Shown here one piece after another: positions 1 through 6,550 of a DNA stretch of 9,651 nt. The translations under genes were made by a program, and so were the position numbers. The DNA comes from Methanomassiliicoccales archaeon (GTDB taxonomy: Archaea > Thermoplasmatota > Thermoplasmata > Methanomassiliicoccales > UBA472): contig JALOTM010000016.1 in NCBI GenBank assembly GCA_025457905.1, positions 1-9,651 of the forward strand, given 5' to 3'. Positions within the stretch are counted from its first letter, which is position 1. Every line of letters starts with the position of its first letter. Under the pieces are notes generated by a model that was not told the DNA's origin, did not search any database, and worked only from the letters and a program-made list of their open reading frames with translations.

Positions 1-1
1 G

Positions 2-568
2 ACCAAGGCCTCCCGGGACTTCGCCGAGAACAACGTCAGGCAGACGGAGAAGATGGGCGCCAGGTCCATGGTCACCGCCTGCGCCGGCTGCTACAAGACC
101 ACCCTCCACGACTACAAGCGCTTCTACTCGAGGCCGTCATTCGAGGTCTACCATTTCTCCCAGTACGCGCTCAAGCTCATCAAGGAGAAGAAGGTCAAGT
201 TCACCAAGGAGGTCAAGGCCAAGGTCACCTACCACGACCCCTGCCACCTGGGCCGGCACGCGGGTGTGTTCGAGGTGCCGCGCGAGGTCATCAAGGCCGT
301 GCCGGGCATCGAGCTGGTGGAGATGCAGTACAACCGCATGAGCTCACACTGCTGCGGCGCCGGCGGCGGCTACAAGTCGCAGTTCAACGAGTTCGCGGTG
401 AACATCGCCGCCAAGCGCGTCCAGGAGGCCCTGGACACCGGCGCGGAGCGCATCATCACCACCTGCCCCTTCTGCGTGCTCAACCTGCAGCAGGGCGCGA
501 AGCAGATCGGCTCGGACATCAAGGTAATGGATCTGGCCGAGCTGCTGGCGGACGCGACGAGCCAATGA
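2..568 (+). CDS. HdrD-like CCG-domain Fe-S protein, C-terminal part (5' end outside window)
   Basis: The reading frame is open to the left edge, so only the last 188 residues are visible; the first internal ATG, at position 53, is not a convincing start. Seen: a Cys pair at fragment residues 27 and 30 (ACAGCYKT), then a full CCG motif made of DPCHLGR (C81), HCCGAGGG (C117-C118) and TCPFC (C155, C158). The spacings of 35 and 36 residues fit the family pattern CX31-39CCX35-36CXXC. In HdrB and HdrD this motif binds the unusual [4Fe-4S] clusters that reduce the CoM-S-S-CoB heterodisulfide; related domains occur in GlpC, GlcF and LutA. The end of a protein with this domain fits HdrD or an HdrD-like (Fe-S) oxidoreductase, but the N-terminal ferredoxin or FAD portion that would separate these lies outside. 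The family is well supported; the precise role is inferred. Confidence 0.88.
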   Translation, partial: TKASRDFAENNVRQTEKMGARSMVTACAGCYKTTLHDYKRFYSRPSFEVYHFSQYALKLIKEKKVKFTKEVKAKVTYHDPCHLGRHAGVFEVPREVIKAVPGIELVEMQYNRMSSHCCGAGGGYKSQFNEFAVNIAAKRVQEALDTGAERIITTCPFCVLNLQQGAKQIGSDIKVMDLAELLADATSQ

Positions 569-618
569 GGGCCACCCGGAACTGATGGGAAAGCCTAAGC
601 CCTTCTCGGTCATTGCAT

Positions 619-632
619 GAACCAGATGGTTC
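619..632. promoter_or_regulatory. Perfect 6-bp inverted repeat upstream of the CLC gene
   Basis: GAACCA, two bases (GA), then TGGTTC form a 14-bp dyad ending 42 bp before the CLC start codon. The 106-bp gap (569-674) contains no clear archaeal TATA box, so its position relative to a transcription start is unknown. It could be an operator or an RNA hairpin in the leader. A shorter GCTA-GGC-TAGC dyad follows at about 636-646. Function is inferred from symmetry only. Confidence 0.3.
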
Positions 633-674
633 GACGCTAGGCTAGCGGGGACCCATCACATCGGAGCATGCGAC

Positions 675-2402
675 ATGAGCTCTGCGGGGAAATGGACGAG
701 GAAGGGCCTTAAGGAGGCCGATGCGGCCTCGCAGAAGGCCTACAGGCAGTTCGTAACCGTCGATTTCAAGGAATATCTGAGAAAGTGGGTGCCCCTGAGC
801 ATCCTGATTGGTGTGGTGGCCGGCCTGGGCGCCATGCTATTCCAGATACTGCTCGAGGGCATGATCGCCCTGGTCGGGGGGACGTCCTCATGGCCGTGGC
901 TGCTCCTGATCTTCATCCCCGCGGCCGGGGGCCTGGCGGCGGGCTGGGTGGCGCAGAAGTTCGAGCCGGAGGCCGTGGGCGGCGGGACCGACAACGTCAT
1001 CGAGTCCATCCATATGGAGGGCGGCCGGATGTCCCCCAAGGTGGCCCCAGTAAAAATGGCTGCCTCGGTCCTTACGATTGGCTCAGGTGGCAGCGCCGGG
1101 ACGGAGGGGGCGGTCTCGCAGATATCTGGCGGCCTTGCCTCGTTAATAGGCACGCGCCTGCGCCTGAAGCGTTCGGATATGCGCATAGTGGTCATCGCCG
1201 GCATGGCCGCGGGCCTGTCGGCGGTGTTCCGGGCCCCCCTGGGCTCAGCCATCTTCGCCATCGAGGTGCCCTACAAGAACGACCTGGAGAGCAGCGCCGC
1301 CATCCCTGGGGTCATCGCAAGCGTGGTTTCGTACCTCATCTTCGCCCCCTTCGGCGGGTACAACCCCTTGTTCGAGGGCGCGGAGGTGCCGCTCACCATA
1401 GACCTGGTGAGCATGGCCTTCGTCATCGCCATCGGGCTCATCGTCGGGGTCATCGGGGTGGCCTTCGTCACCTTGATGAGGAGGGTCGGCAAGGTCTTCA
1501 AGGAGTCCGGCCTTCCGCTCTATGCCACGGCGGCCATCGGTGGCCTGGTAGTGGGCTGCATCGGCCTTTTCGTCCCTGAGGGCCTCGGGCTCAGCTCCGC
1601 CAGCATCGAGGGTCTACTGCAGGGCTCGCTGGTGGCGATGGACGTGCTCCTGGTGATCATGGTGGCCAAGATGCTGGCGACCTCCTTCACCCTGGGTTCT
1701 GGCGGTTCTGGTGGGGTCTTCTTCCCGCTGCTGCTCATCGGCGGATGCGCCGGGGGCATCATGGCATCGCTCTTCGGGCTGCAGCCGTTCACGCTCTTCG
1801 TGCTCGCGGGCATGGGGGCGATGATGGGGGGCATCATGAAGGCGCCCATCGCCGCCTCCGTCCTGGTGACGGAGATGGTGGGGGGGTTCAACGCCCTCAT
1901 CCCCATAATGATCGCCTCGGCGGTGAGCTACATCGCCACCGGCAACTACAGCCTGTATTCCAACCAGATCGCCAAGAGTAGCTTCCGTTACGACCTCTCC
2001 ACCCTGAGCCGGATCAAGATCTCCGAGGTCATGACCAAGGCCCTCATAATGCTAAGGGCCGACGATTCTGTGAGCCAGGCCCAGGAGCTTGCCCGGAGGT
2101 CCCCCCATTTCCTCTACCCAGTGCAAGGCAGCGATGGGTCATTGGTCGGGGTACTGTCCTCCCAGAGGCTGATGGAGGTAAAGGACGGCAATGGCAAGGT
2201 GGGGGAGATAGCGACGTTCCATTTCGAGACCGTCAGCGAAGGAATGACCGCCCTGGAGGCCTATGACCTCATGGAGAGGCAGCAAATATCCAGGGTCATG
2301 GTGGTGAGGGAGGATGACCGCCGGCGCATCGCGGGCCTCGTGACCCGTCTCGACCTGCTCAACCTCATGGAGCATCTGGACGAGAGGCATCGCTCGTTCT
2401 AG
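675..2402 (+). CDS. CLC-family chloride channel/transporter with tandem CBS domains
   Basis: A 575-residue integral membrane protein moving chloride or another anion. Seen: the N-terminal anion loop GGGTD (102-106), the gate segment GSGGSAGTEG with external gating Glu144, GVFFP (347-351) and the central Tyr428 in SLYSNQ; hydrophobic helices fill about 39-435. CBS domains lie at about 449-502 and 509-566 and usually bind adenine nucleotides to regulate the pore. Two landmark residues differ from E. coli ClcA: the Ser107 position is Gly (GGG), and the internal proton Glu203 aligns with Val198 in AIEVPY, as in channel-type CLCs. Whether it exchanges protons therefore cannot be read from homology. 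CLC-F fluoride exporters are less likely because the central Tyr is present. The ATG at 675 has GGAG at 663-666, 8 nt upstream. The 3' end overlaps the convergent inhibitor gene by 38 bp. Confidence 0.95.
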   Translation: MSSAGKWTRKGLKEADAASQKAYRQFVTVDFKEYLRKWVPLSILIGVVAGLGAMLFQILLEGMIALVGGTSSWPWLLLIFIPAAGGLAAGWVAQKFEPEAVGGGTDNVIESIHMEGGRMSPKVAPVKMAASVLTIGSGGSAGTEGAVSQISGGLASLIGTRLRLKRSDMRIVVIAGMAAGLSAVFRAPLGSAIFAIEVPYKNDLESSAAIPGVIASVVSYLIFAPFGGYNPLFEGAEVPLTIDLVSMAFVIAIGLIVGVIGVAFVTLMRRVGKVFKESGLPLYATAAIGGLVVGCIGLFVPEGLGLSSASIEGLLQGSLVAMDVLLVIMVAKMLATSFTLGSGGSGGVFFPLLLIGGCAGGIMASLFGLQPFTLFVLAGMGAMMGGIMKAPIAASVLVTEMVGGFNALIPIMIASAVSYIATGNYSLYSNQIAKSSFRYDLSTLSRIKISEVMTKALIMLRADDSVSQAQELARRSPHFLYPVQGSDGSLVGVLSSQRLMEVKDGNGKVGEIATFHFETVSEGMTALEAYDLMERQQISRVMVVREDDRRRIAGLVTRLDLLNLMEHLDERHRSF

Positions 2403-2727
2403 GGGGCAGGACCCTGACGATGATCTCGAAGGTCCTGGCTGGAAGCCTTACCTCCCAGATCCGCAGATACCCCAGCTCCAGCCGGCCCGAGCCAGGTCTG
2501 ACGGCTATGAAGACGAGGGTGGCCTTCCCACCTCCCCCTATCATCCCGGGTGCCTCCGGCTCATATTCCTGCACCGGGACGGCCCAAAGACAGCCGGGGA
2601 GCTCCGACACCACCCAAGTGTACCCAGTCGAGGGATTGGTAGGCAGCTGGACCTCGATCCGACCGCCTGGGACCGTCTCTACCTCGCTCCCGTTCCCTTC
2701 TTCACCTAACCGTACTGTTGAGCACAT
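2365..2727 (-). CDS. Chagasin-type (MEROPS I42) cysteine protease inhibitor
   Basis: A 120-residue protein with the three inhibitor loops of the chagasin family: NPSTGYTW at 31-38 (family NPTTGY), a Gly-rich GGGG at 64-67 (family GxGG) and LRIWE at 88-92 (family RPW). Family members are immunoglobulin-like beta proteins that block papain-like cysteine proteases. The start is firm: the codon directly upstream of the ATG is an in-frame TGA (2728-2730), and GAGG lies 5 nt before the ATG (2733-2736). No signal peptide is present, since the N-terminus is polar and acidic (MCSTVRLGEEG), so the protein should stay in the cytoplasm unless exported otherwise. Many secreted homologues carry a leader, so this is a point of note. 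It is convergent with the CLC gene (38-bp overlap) and divergent from the helicase. The target protease is unknown and none is encoded in this window. Confidence 0.85.
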   Translation of the reverse strand: MCSTVRLGEEGNGSEVETVPGGRIEVQLPTNPSTGYTWVVSELPGCLWAVPVQEYEPEAPGMIGGGGKATLVFIAVRPGSGRLELGYLRIWEVRLPARTFEIIVRVLPPRTSDASRPDAP

Positions 2728-2759
2728 TCAGTCCTCAAAAAGTAGAAGGGGCGAGGAGG

Positions 2760-2766
2760 GATAAGA
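2760..2766 (-). promoter_or_regulatory. Possible TATA box of the chagasin-like gene
   Basis: On the minus strand the sequence reads CTTATCC about 35 nt before the ATG at 2727. This would give a very short leader that starts at or just before the GAGG ribosome-binding site. The match to an archaeal TATA box is weak. Confidence 0.3.
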
Positions 2767-2799
2767 GCGTAGGCAGGGTTTTCGGACACGCCCTCGATA

Positions 2800-2809
2800 G
2801 GTTAAAGTA
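2800..2809 (+). promoter_or_regulatory. TATA-like box of the helicase gene, deciding its start
   Basis: GTTAAAG at 2801-2807, preceded by a purine-rich GATAGG, is the only AT-rich box before the helicase. From its first T (2802) to the ATG at 2833 is 31 nt, matching the 29-30 nt seen at 6481, 7171 and 7603, whereas the ATG at 2824 would fall upstream of the predicted transcription start. Confidence 0.5.
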
Positions 2810-2832
2810 CAGCAAACCGCTGGATGCGGCGA

Positions 2833-5574
2833 ATGGTGTTCGAGCTCTTGGACGAGAGGATAAGACAGGTCCTCAGGGAAAAGGACATCCATGAGCCGAC
2901 CGGCCCGCAGAGACAGGCCATACCCCACATCCTCAAGGGCGAGAACGTGCTGCTGGTCGCCCCTACCGGAATCGGCAAGACCGAGGCCGCCATGCTGCCC
3001 ATCCTCCACATGCTCCTGAAGGCGGAGGGCAAGGGCATAAGGTGCGTCTACGTGACGCCCCTGAGGGCCCTCAACCGGGACCTGCTCCGCCGCCTGGAGG
3101 AGTTCGGGGAGGCTTTGGGACTGGACGTGGCCGTGCGCCATGGGGACACCTCCCAGTCGGAGCGCACCAGGCAGTCGCGCAAGGCCCCCGACGTGCTCAT
3201 CACCACGCCCGAGACCCTGCAGATCATGTTCGCCGGCAAGCGGCTCAGGGAGCACCTGGCCAACGTGCGCTTCTTCGTGATCGACGAGATCCATGAGCTG
3301 GCCGAGGACGAACGCGGGGCCCAGCTATCGGTGGCCATGGAGCGCCTTGTGGAGGAGGCGGGCGAGTTCCAGAGGATAGGCCTGTCCGCCACCGTGGGCA
3401 GCGTGCAGGAGGTGGGCAACTACCTGGCGGGGGTCGGGCGGCAGGTGTCCATCATCCGCGCCCACGTCTCCAAGGACATGGTGGTGAGGGTGCAAAGCCC
3501 CTCGGTGGAGGAGAAGGACAAGGACCTGGCCGGGACGCTGCAGAGCGACCCTCAGCTCATGGCCTGCATGCGTCGTTGCCGCGACCTCATCGAATCGCAC
3601 CGCTCCACCCTGCTGTTCGTGAACACCAGGGACACCGCCGAGGCCCTGGCCGCCCGCTACCACGTATGGGACGAGGCTTTCCCGGTGGGCGTGCACCATG
3701 GCTCGCTCTCCAAGGACACCAGGATAGAGATGGAGGAGGCCTTCAAGCAGGAGCGGCTGAAGGGGCTGATATGCACCTCCTCCCTGGAGCTGGGCATCGA
3801 CATCGGTAGCGCCGACTTCGCCATCCAATACAACTCCCCGCGGCAGGTGGCCAGGCTCATCCAGAGGATGGGCCGGGCCGGGCACCAGGTGGGGGCCAGG
3901 TCGGAGGGGGCCATCGTGGCCTCCACGCCCGACGAGATTGCCGAGTCCATGGTCATCACCCGCAAGGCCAGCAAGGAGGAGCTGGAGCCCCTTCGAGTGA
4001 GGGAGGCCCCGCTCACTGTCCTGGCCAACCAGCTGGTGGCCATGGCCATGGGCGGGACGGTAGGCAAGGAAGAGGCCTACCGGACTATAGTCCGGTCCTA
4101 CCCCTTCCGCTCTCTAAGGAAGGAGGTGTTCGAGGCGGTCCTGGAGCAGCTCGGCTCCATCGGCCTACTCTTCCTGGGGGAGAGCGACTACCGGCGCTCC
4201 AGCCGCGGTATGCGCTACTTCTACGCCAACCTTTCCATGATCCCGGACGAGAGGGCCTTCCGCATCCGGGAGCTCTCCACCCGCAAGGTCGTGGGCCAGC
4301 TGGACGAGTCCTTCGTGGTCTCTTTCGCCGAGCCCTACGCCACCTTCATCACCCGGGGGCGCTCCTGGCGCATCATCGAGATGAAGGAGGACGAGCTGCT
4401 GGTGGAGCAGGTGAAGGAGATAGGCTCCATCCCCTCCTGGGTGGGGGAGGACATCCCCGTGCCCTACGACGTGGCCATGGAGGTGGGCCGGCTGCGCCGC
4501 CTCGAGGAATACGAGCGCTACGCGGGCGACGAGGAGGCGGTGGGGAAGCTGCGCAAGTACCTGGAGGACCAGAGGTCGGAGGCCAAGCTGCCCACCGACC
4601 AGCTGCTAACCCTGGAGATGGGCAAGAAGCTGGCCATACTCAACTGCTGCTTCGGCTCCAAGGTGAACGAGACCCTGTCCAAGCTGCTCTCCGTGCTCCT
4701 CTCCGCCCGCCTGGGGGAGAGCATCGCCGTGCACACCGACCCCTACCGCATCGTGCTCGAGCTCCCCCGGGACGTGAGGGGGCTGACCATCATCGAGACC
4801 CTGAGGTCCATCAGGGCGGAGAACGTGGAGGGCCTGGTGCGCCTGGTCATCAAGAACTCCTCCTTCCTGCGCTGGCGCTTCGTGCACGTGGCCAAGAAGT
4901 TCGGGGCGGTGGACAAGGAGGCCGACTACCAGGCCATCAACTTCAACCGCCTGTTCGAGGCGTACGACGCCACGCCCATGTACGACGAGGCCGTGGCCCG
5001 GGTGCTCTGGGAGGACCTGGACCTGGAGGGCACCATGCGCGCCGTGCGCCTCATCGAGGAGGGCGCCCTGAGCATAGAGATAACGCCCCTCACCCCCATA
5101 GGCCGGGCGGGCCTGGAGCATTCCAGGGAGCTGATCGCCCCGCAGAGGGCGGACCACTCCATCCTCATGGCCCTCAAGAACCGCCTGGAGGAGGAGCAGC
5201 TCTTCATGACCTGCCTCAACTGCAGGGCGCAATGGAAGCTGAAGGTGAGGGACGCGCCCCGGCACGTGCACTGCGAGCGCTGCGGGGGGAAGATGGTGGC
5301 CGCCCTGCACCCCTACAACCGGGAGCACGCCAAGCTGCTCTCTAAAAAGAAGCTGACCGAGGAGGAGGAGGCCGAGGTGAAGCGCATGTACAAGAGCGCC
5401 AGCCTGGTGAACAAGAACGGACGGAAGGCGCTCCTCTGCCTGGCCGGCAGGGGAGTGGGGCCGGACACGGCGGCGCGCGTCCTGGCAGGGTTCCACGAGA
5501 ACGAGGACGAGTTCCTGCGCGGGATCCTTACCGCGGAAATAACCTACGCCCGCACCAAGAGGTTCTGGGACTGA
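2833..5574 (+). CDS. Lhr-like superfamily 2 DNA/RNA helicase with C-terminal zinc ribbon
   Basis: An ATP-dependent helicase of the Lhr/Ski2-like group, 913 residues from the preferred ATG (916 from an in-frame ATG at 2824; residue numbers here use the longer form). Seen in order: Walker A APTGIGKT (46-53), motif Ia VTPLRALN (77-84), TTPE (127-130), DEIH box (154-157), SAT (188-190), LLFVNT (263-268), motif V TSSLELGIDIG (318-328) and motif VI QRMGRAGH (347-354). A long winged-helix/accessory region follows. Near the end are four Cys (797, 800, 817, 820) spaced CX2C-16-CX2C, a probable zinc ribbon, then GRGVGP (875-880), resembling a helix-hairpin-helix turn. Archaeal Lhr proteins act in DNA repair and RNA metabolism; the archaeal ASH-Ski2 helicase, which works with RNA-decay nucleases, is the main alternative subfamily. 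The shorter start is chosen because a TATA-like box lies 31 nt before it and neither ATG has a ribosome-binding site. The 3' end faces the FAH gene across 6 bp. Confidence 0.93.
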   Translation: MVFELLDERIRQVLREKDIHEPTGPQRQAIPHILKGENVLLVAPTGIGKTEAAMLPILHMLLKAEGKGIRCVYVTPLRALNRDLLRRLEEFGEALGLDVAVRHGDTSQSERTRQSRKAPDVLITTPETLQIMFAGKRLREHLANVRFFVIDEIHELAEDERGAQLSVAMERLVEEAGEFQRIGLSATVGSVQEVGNYLAGVGRQVSIIRAHVSKDMVVRVQSPSVEEKDKDLAGTLQSDPQLMACMRRCRDLIESHRSTLLFVNTRDTAEALAARYHVWDEAFPVGVHHGSLSKDTRIEMEEAFKQERLKGLICTSSLELGIDIGSADFAIQYNSPRQVARLIQRMGRAGHQVGARSEGAIVASTPDEIAESMVITRKASKEELEPLRVREAPLTVLANQLVAMAMGGTVGKEEAYRTIVRSYPFRSLRKEVFEAVLEQLGSIGLLFLGESDYRRSSRGMRYFYANLSMIPDERAFRIRELSTRKVVGQLDESFVVSFAEPYATFITRGRSWRIIEMKEDELLVEQVKEIGSIPSWVGEDIPVPYDVAMEVGRLRRLEEYERYAGDEEAVGKLRKYLEDQRSEAKLPTDQLLTLEMGKKLAILNCCFGSKVNETLSKLLSVLLSARLGESIAVHTDPYRIVLELPRDVRGLTIIETLRSIRAENVEGLVRLVIKNSSFLRWRFVHVAKKFGAVDKEADYQAINFNRLFEAYDATPMYDEAVARVLWEDLDLEGTMRAVRLIEEGALSIEITPLTPIGRAGLEHSRELIAPQRADHSILMALKNRLEEEQLFMTCLNCRAQWKLKVRDAPRHVHCERCGGKMVAALHPYNREHAKLLSKKKLTEEEEAEVKRMYKSASLVNKNGRKALLCLAGRGVGPDTAARVLAGFHENEDEFLRGILTAEITYARTKRFWD

Positions 5575-5580
5575 GCATGG

Positions 5581-6216
5581 CTATGGCCGAGGAGCGTCCC
5601 TGACACGGTTGCGCAGCACGCCCACGCCCGGGATGGCTATCTCCACCACGTCGCCGTCCTTGATCGGCCCCACCCCCTCGGGGGTGCCGGTGGCGATGAC
5701 GTCGCCCGGCTCGAGGGTCATGTACCTGGAAACATAGGAGACCAGCTCCTCGACGGGGAATATCATGTCCGCGGTGCGGCCGTCCTGCCTGAGCTCCCCG
5801 TTCAGGCGGGTCTGCACCTTGAGCGCCCGGACGTCGAGGACCTCCCCGAACGGGCGCGGCTCGGACAGGGGCGCGAAGGTGTCCATGCCCTTGGCCAGGG
5901 ACCACGGGAGGCCGGCCTTCCTGGCCACCGACTGCACGTCCCGGGCGGTGACGTCGTTGAAGACGGCCAGCGCCTCCACGTGCTGGAGCGCCTTGGCAGC
6001 TCTGACCCCCTTGGCCCTCTTGCCGATGATCACCGCCAGCTCGCCCTCGTAATCGATCCGGCCCAGGCCTGGAGGGAGAAGGATGTCCTCGCCGTTTCCG
6101 ATCAGTGCGGTGGAAGGCTTGAGGAAGATGACCGGCTCCTTAGGGACCTCGGACCTCAGCTCCTTGATGTGGGCATGGTAGTTCTGCCCTATGCAGACCA
6201 ACTTGCCTGGTCGCAT
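5581..6216 (-). CDS. Fumarylacetoacetate hydrolase (FAH) family enzyme
   Basis: A 211-residue single-domain FAH-fold enzyme, probably cytoplasmic and Mg/Mn-dependent. Seen, numbered from the ATG at 6216: KLVCIGQNY (5-13), the metal ligands Glu57 and Glu59 in DYEGELAV and Asp88 in FNDVTARD, Lys109 in AKGMDTF, and the C-terminal TGTPEGVG (176-183). The set is complete, so the enzyme should be active. Family members hydrolyse, decarboxylate or isomerise acylpyruvates, oxaloacetate and hydroxymuconate-type acids; an acylpyruvase or oxaloacetate tautomerase/decarboxylase role is plausible, but the substrate cannot be told. A longer form from an ATG at 6252 would add 12 residues and overlap the upstream gene by 20 bp. 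The short form is preferred because the conserved fold begins directly after it; neither start has a good ribosome-binding site. It follows the 82-codon gene by 16 bp with no promoter between, so the two are likely co-transcribed. Confidence 0.92.
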   Translation of the reverse strand: MRPGKLVCIGQNYHAHIKELRSEVPKEPVIFLKPSTALIGNGEDILLPPGLGRIDYEGELAVIIGKRAKGVRAAKALQHVEALAVFNDVTARDVQSVARKAGLPWSLAKGMDTFAPLSEPRPFGEVLDVRALKVQTRLNGELRQDGRTADMIFPVEELVSYVSRYMTLEPGDVIATGTPEGVGPIKDGDVVEIAIPGVGVLRNRVRDAPRP

Positions 6217-6232
6217 GAGCCCGCCCGGAGGT

Positions 6233-6481
6233 TCAGTCCTCGTGCCTCGCATCGCTGTTGCCCACGGTCTCCAGCTTCACCAGGACGCCCATGCCCTTCA
6301 GGGACATGACCACCTTGTCCGCCAGTAGGATGGCGTCCTCCAGGGTGGCCTCCTTGTCCCAGGTGTACACGGCGTCGTAGTTGCCGGTGGTGGGCTGGAA
6401 GCCCATGTTGTTCAGGGCGTCGAAGACCTTGGAGGGCTTGGCCCCTTCCGAGCTGAAGATGACGGTGATGTAGGTCAGCAT
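6233..6481 (-). CDS. Small uncharacterised protein, 82 residues, co-transcribed with the FAH gene
   Basis: I do not recognise this family. The predicted order is strand (LTYITVIFSSE), helix (KPSKVFDALNNMG), strands (FQPTTGNYDAVYTW), helix (TLEDAILLADKVVMSLKGMG) and strand (VLVKLETV), which suggests a compact ferredoxin-like beta-alpha-beta-beta-alpha-beta fold. The C-terminal tail (GNSDARHED) is polar. It has no Cys, signal peptide or membrane segment. A TTG lies one codon upstream at 6484, but the ATG at 6481 is preferred: a strong TATA box (6506-6511) lies 30 nt upstream, predicting transcription to start at this ATG. Codon pattern and length argue for a real gene, as does its own promoter. 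It precedes the FAH-family gene by 16 bp, so a regulatory or partner role to that enzyme is possible, but nothing in the sequence shows it. Confidence 0.8.
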   Translation of the reverse strand: MLTYITVIFSSEGAKPSKVFDALNNMGFQPTTGNYDAVYTWDKEATLEDAILLADKVVMSLKGMGVLVKLETVGNSDARHED

Positions 6482-6504
6482 CAATGGGCGAATCCCCGGG
6501 CGCG

Positions 6505-6520
6505 CAATAAACCTTTCCGG
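6505..6520 (-). promoter_or_regulatory. BRE/TATA promoter of the 82-codon gene and FAH operon
   Basis: The minus strand reads CCGGAAAGGTTTATTG: a purine-rich BRE (GGAAAGG) followed by TTTATT (6511 to 6506). The first T is 30 nt from the ATG at 6481, so the transcript should be leaderless or nearly so. This is one of the best promoter matches in the window. Confidence 0.65.
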
Positions 6521-6531
6521 CCTCTGGAGGC
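6520..6531. repeat. Inverted repeat directly upstream of the FAH-operon promoter
   Basis: GCCTC, TG, GAGGC is a perfect 5-bp dyad overlapping the upstream edge of the BRE of the 82-codon gene and lying 20 bp after the rlmE stop codon. It could be a transcription-factor site or a small hairpin at the rlmE 3' end; no T-run follows that would make it a convincing terminator. Confidence 0.3.
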
Positions 6532-6550
6532 TCGACTCACGAAATAGTTC

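Noticed and set aside
53..55. ATG as start of the first gene
   Set aside because: The frame is open upstream to the window edge and the protein would begin inside an HdrD-like domain, so the gene is cut rather than starting here.
569..674. Riboswitch (for example fluoride-type) upstream of the CLC gene
   Set aside because: The 106-bp gap has only a short dyad; I could not find a conserved riboswitch core.
2420..2764. 114-codon plus-strand reading frame between the CLC gene and the helicase
   Set aside because: It is antisense to the chagasin-like gene, which shows clear family motifs; the plus-strand product is low-complexity and Ser/Pro-rich with no recognisable motif.
4606..5496. 296-codon minus-strand reading frame inside the helicase
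   Set aside because: It is antisense to the conserved helicase; its composition (His, Gly, Leu-rich) is typical of the complement of a GC-rich gene and it has no motifs.
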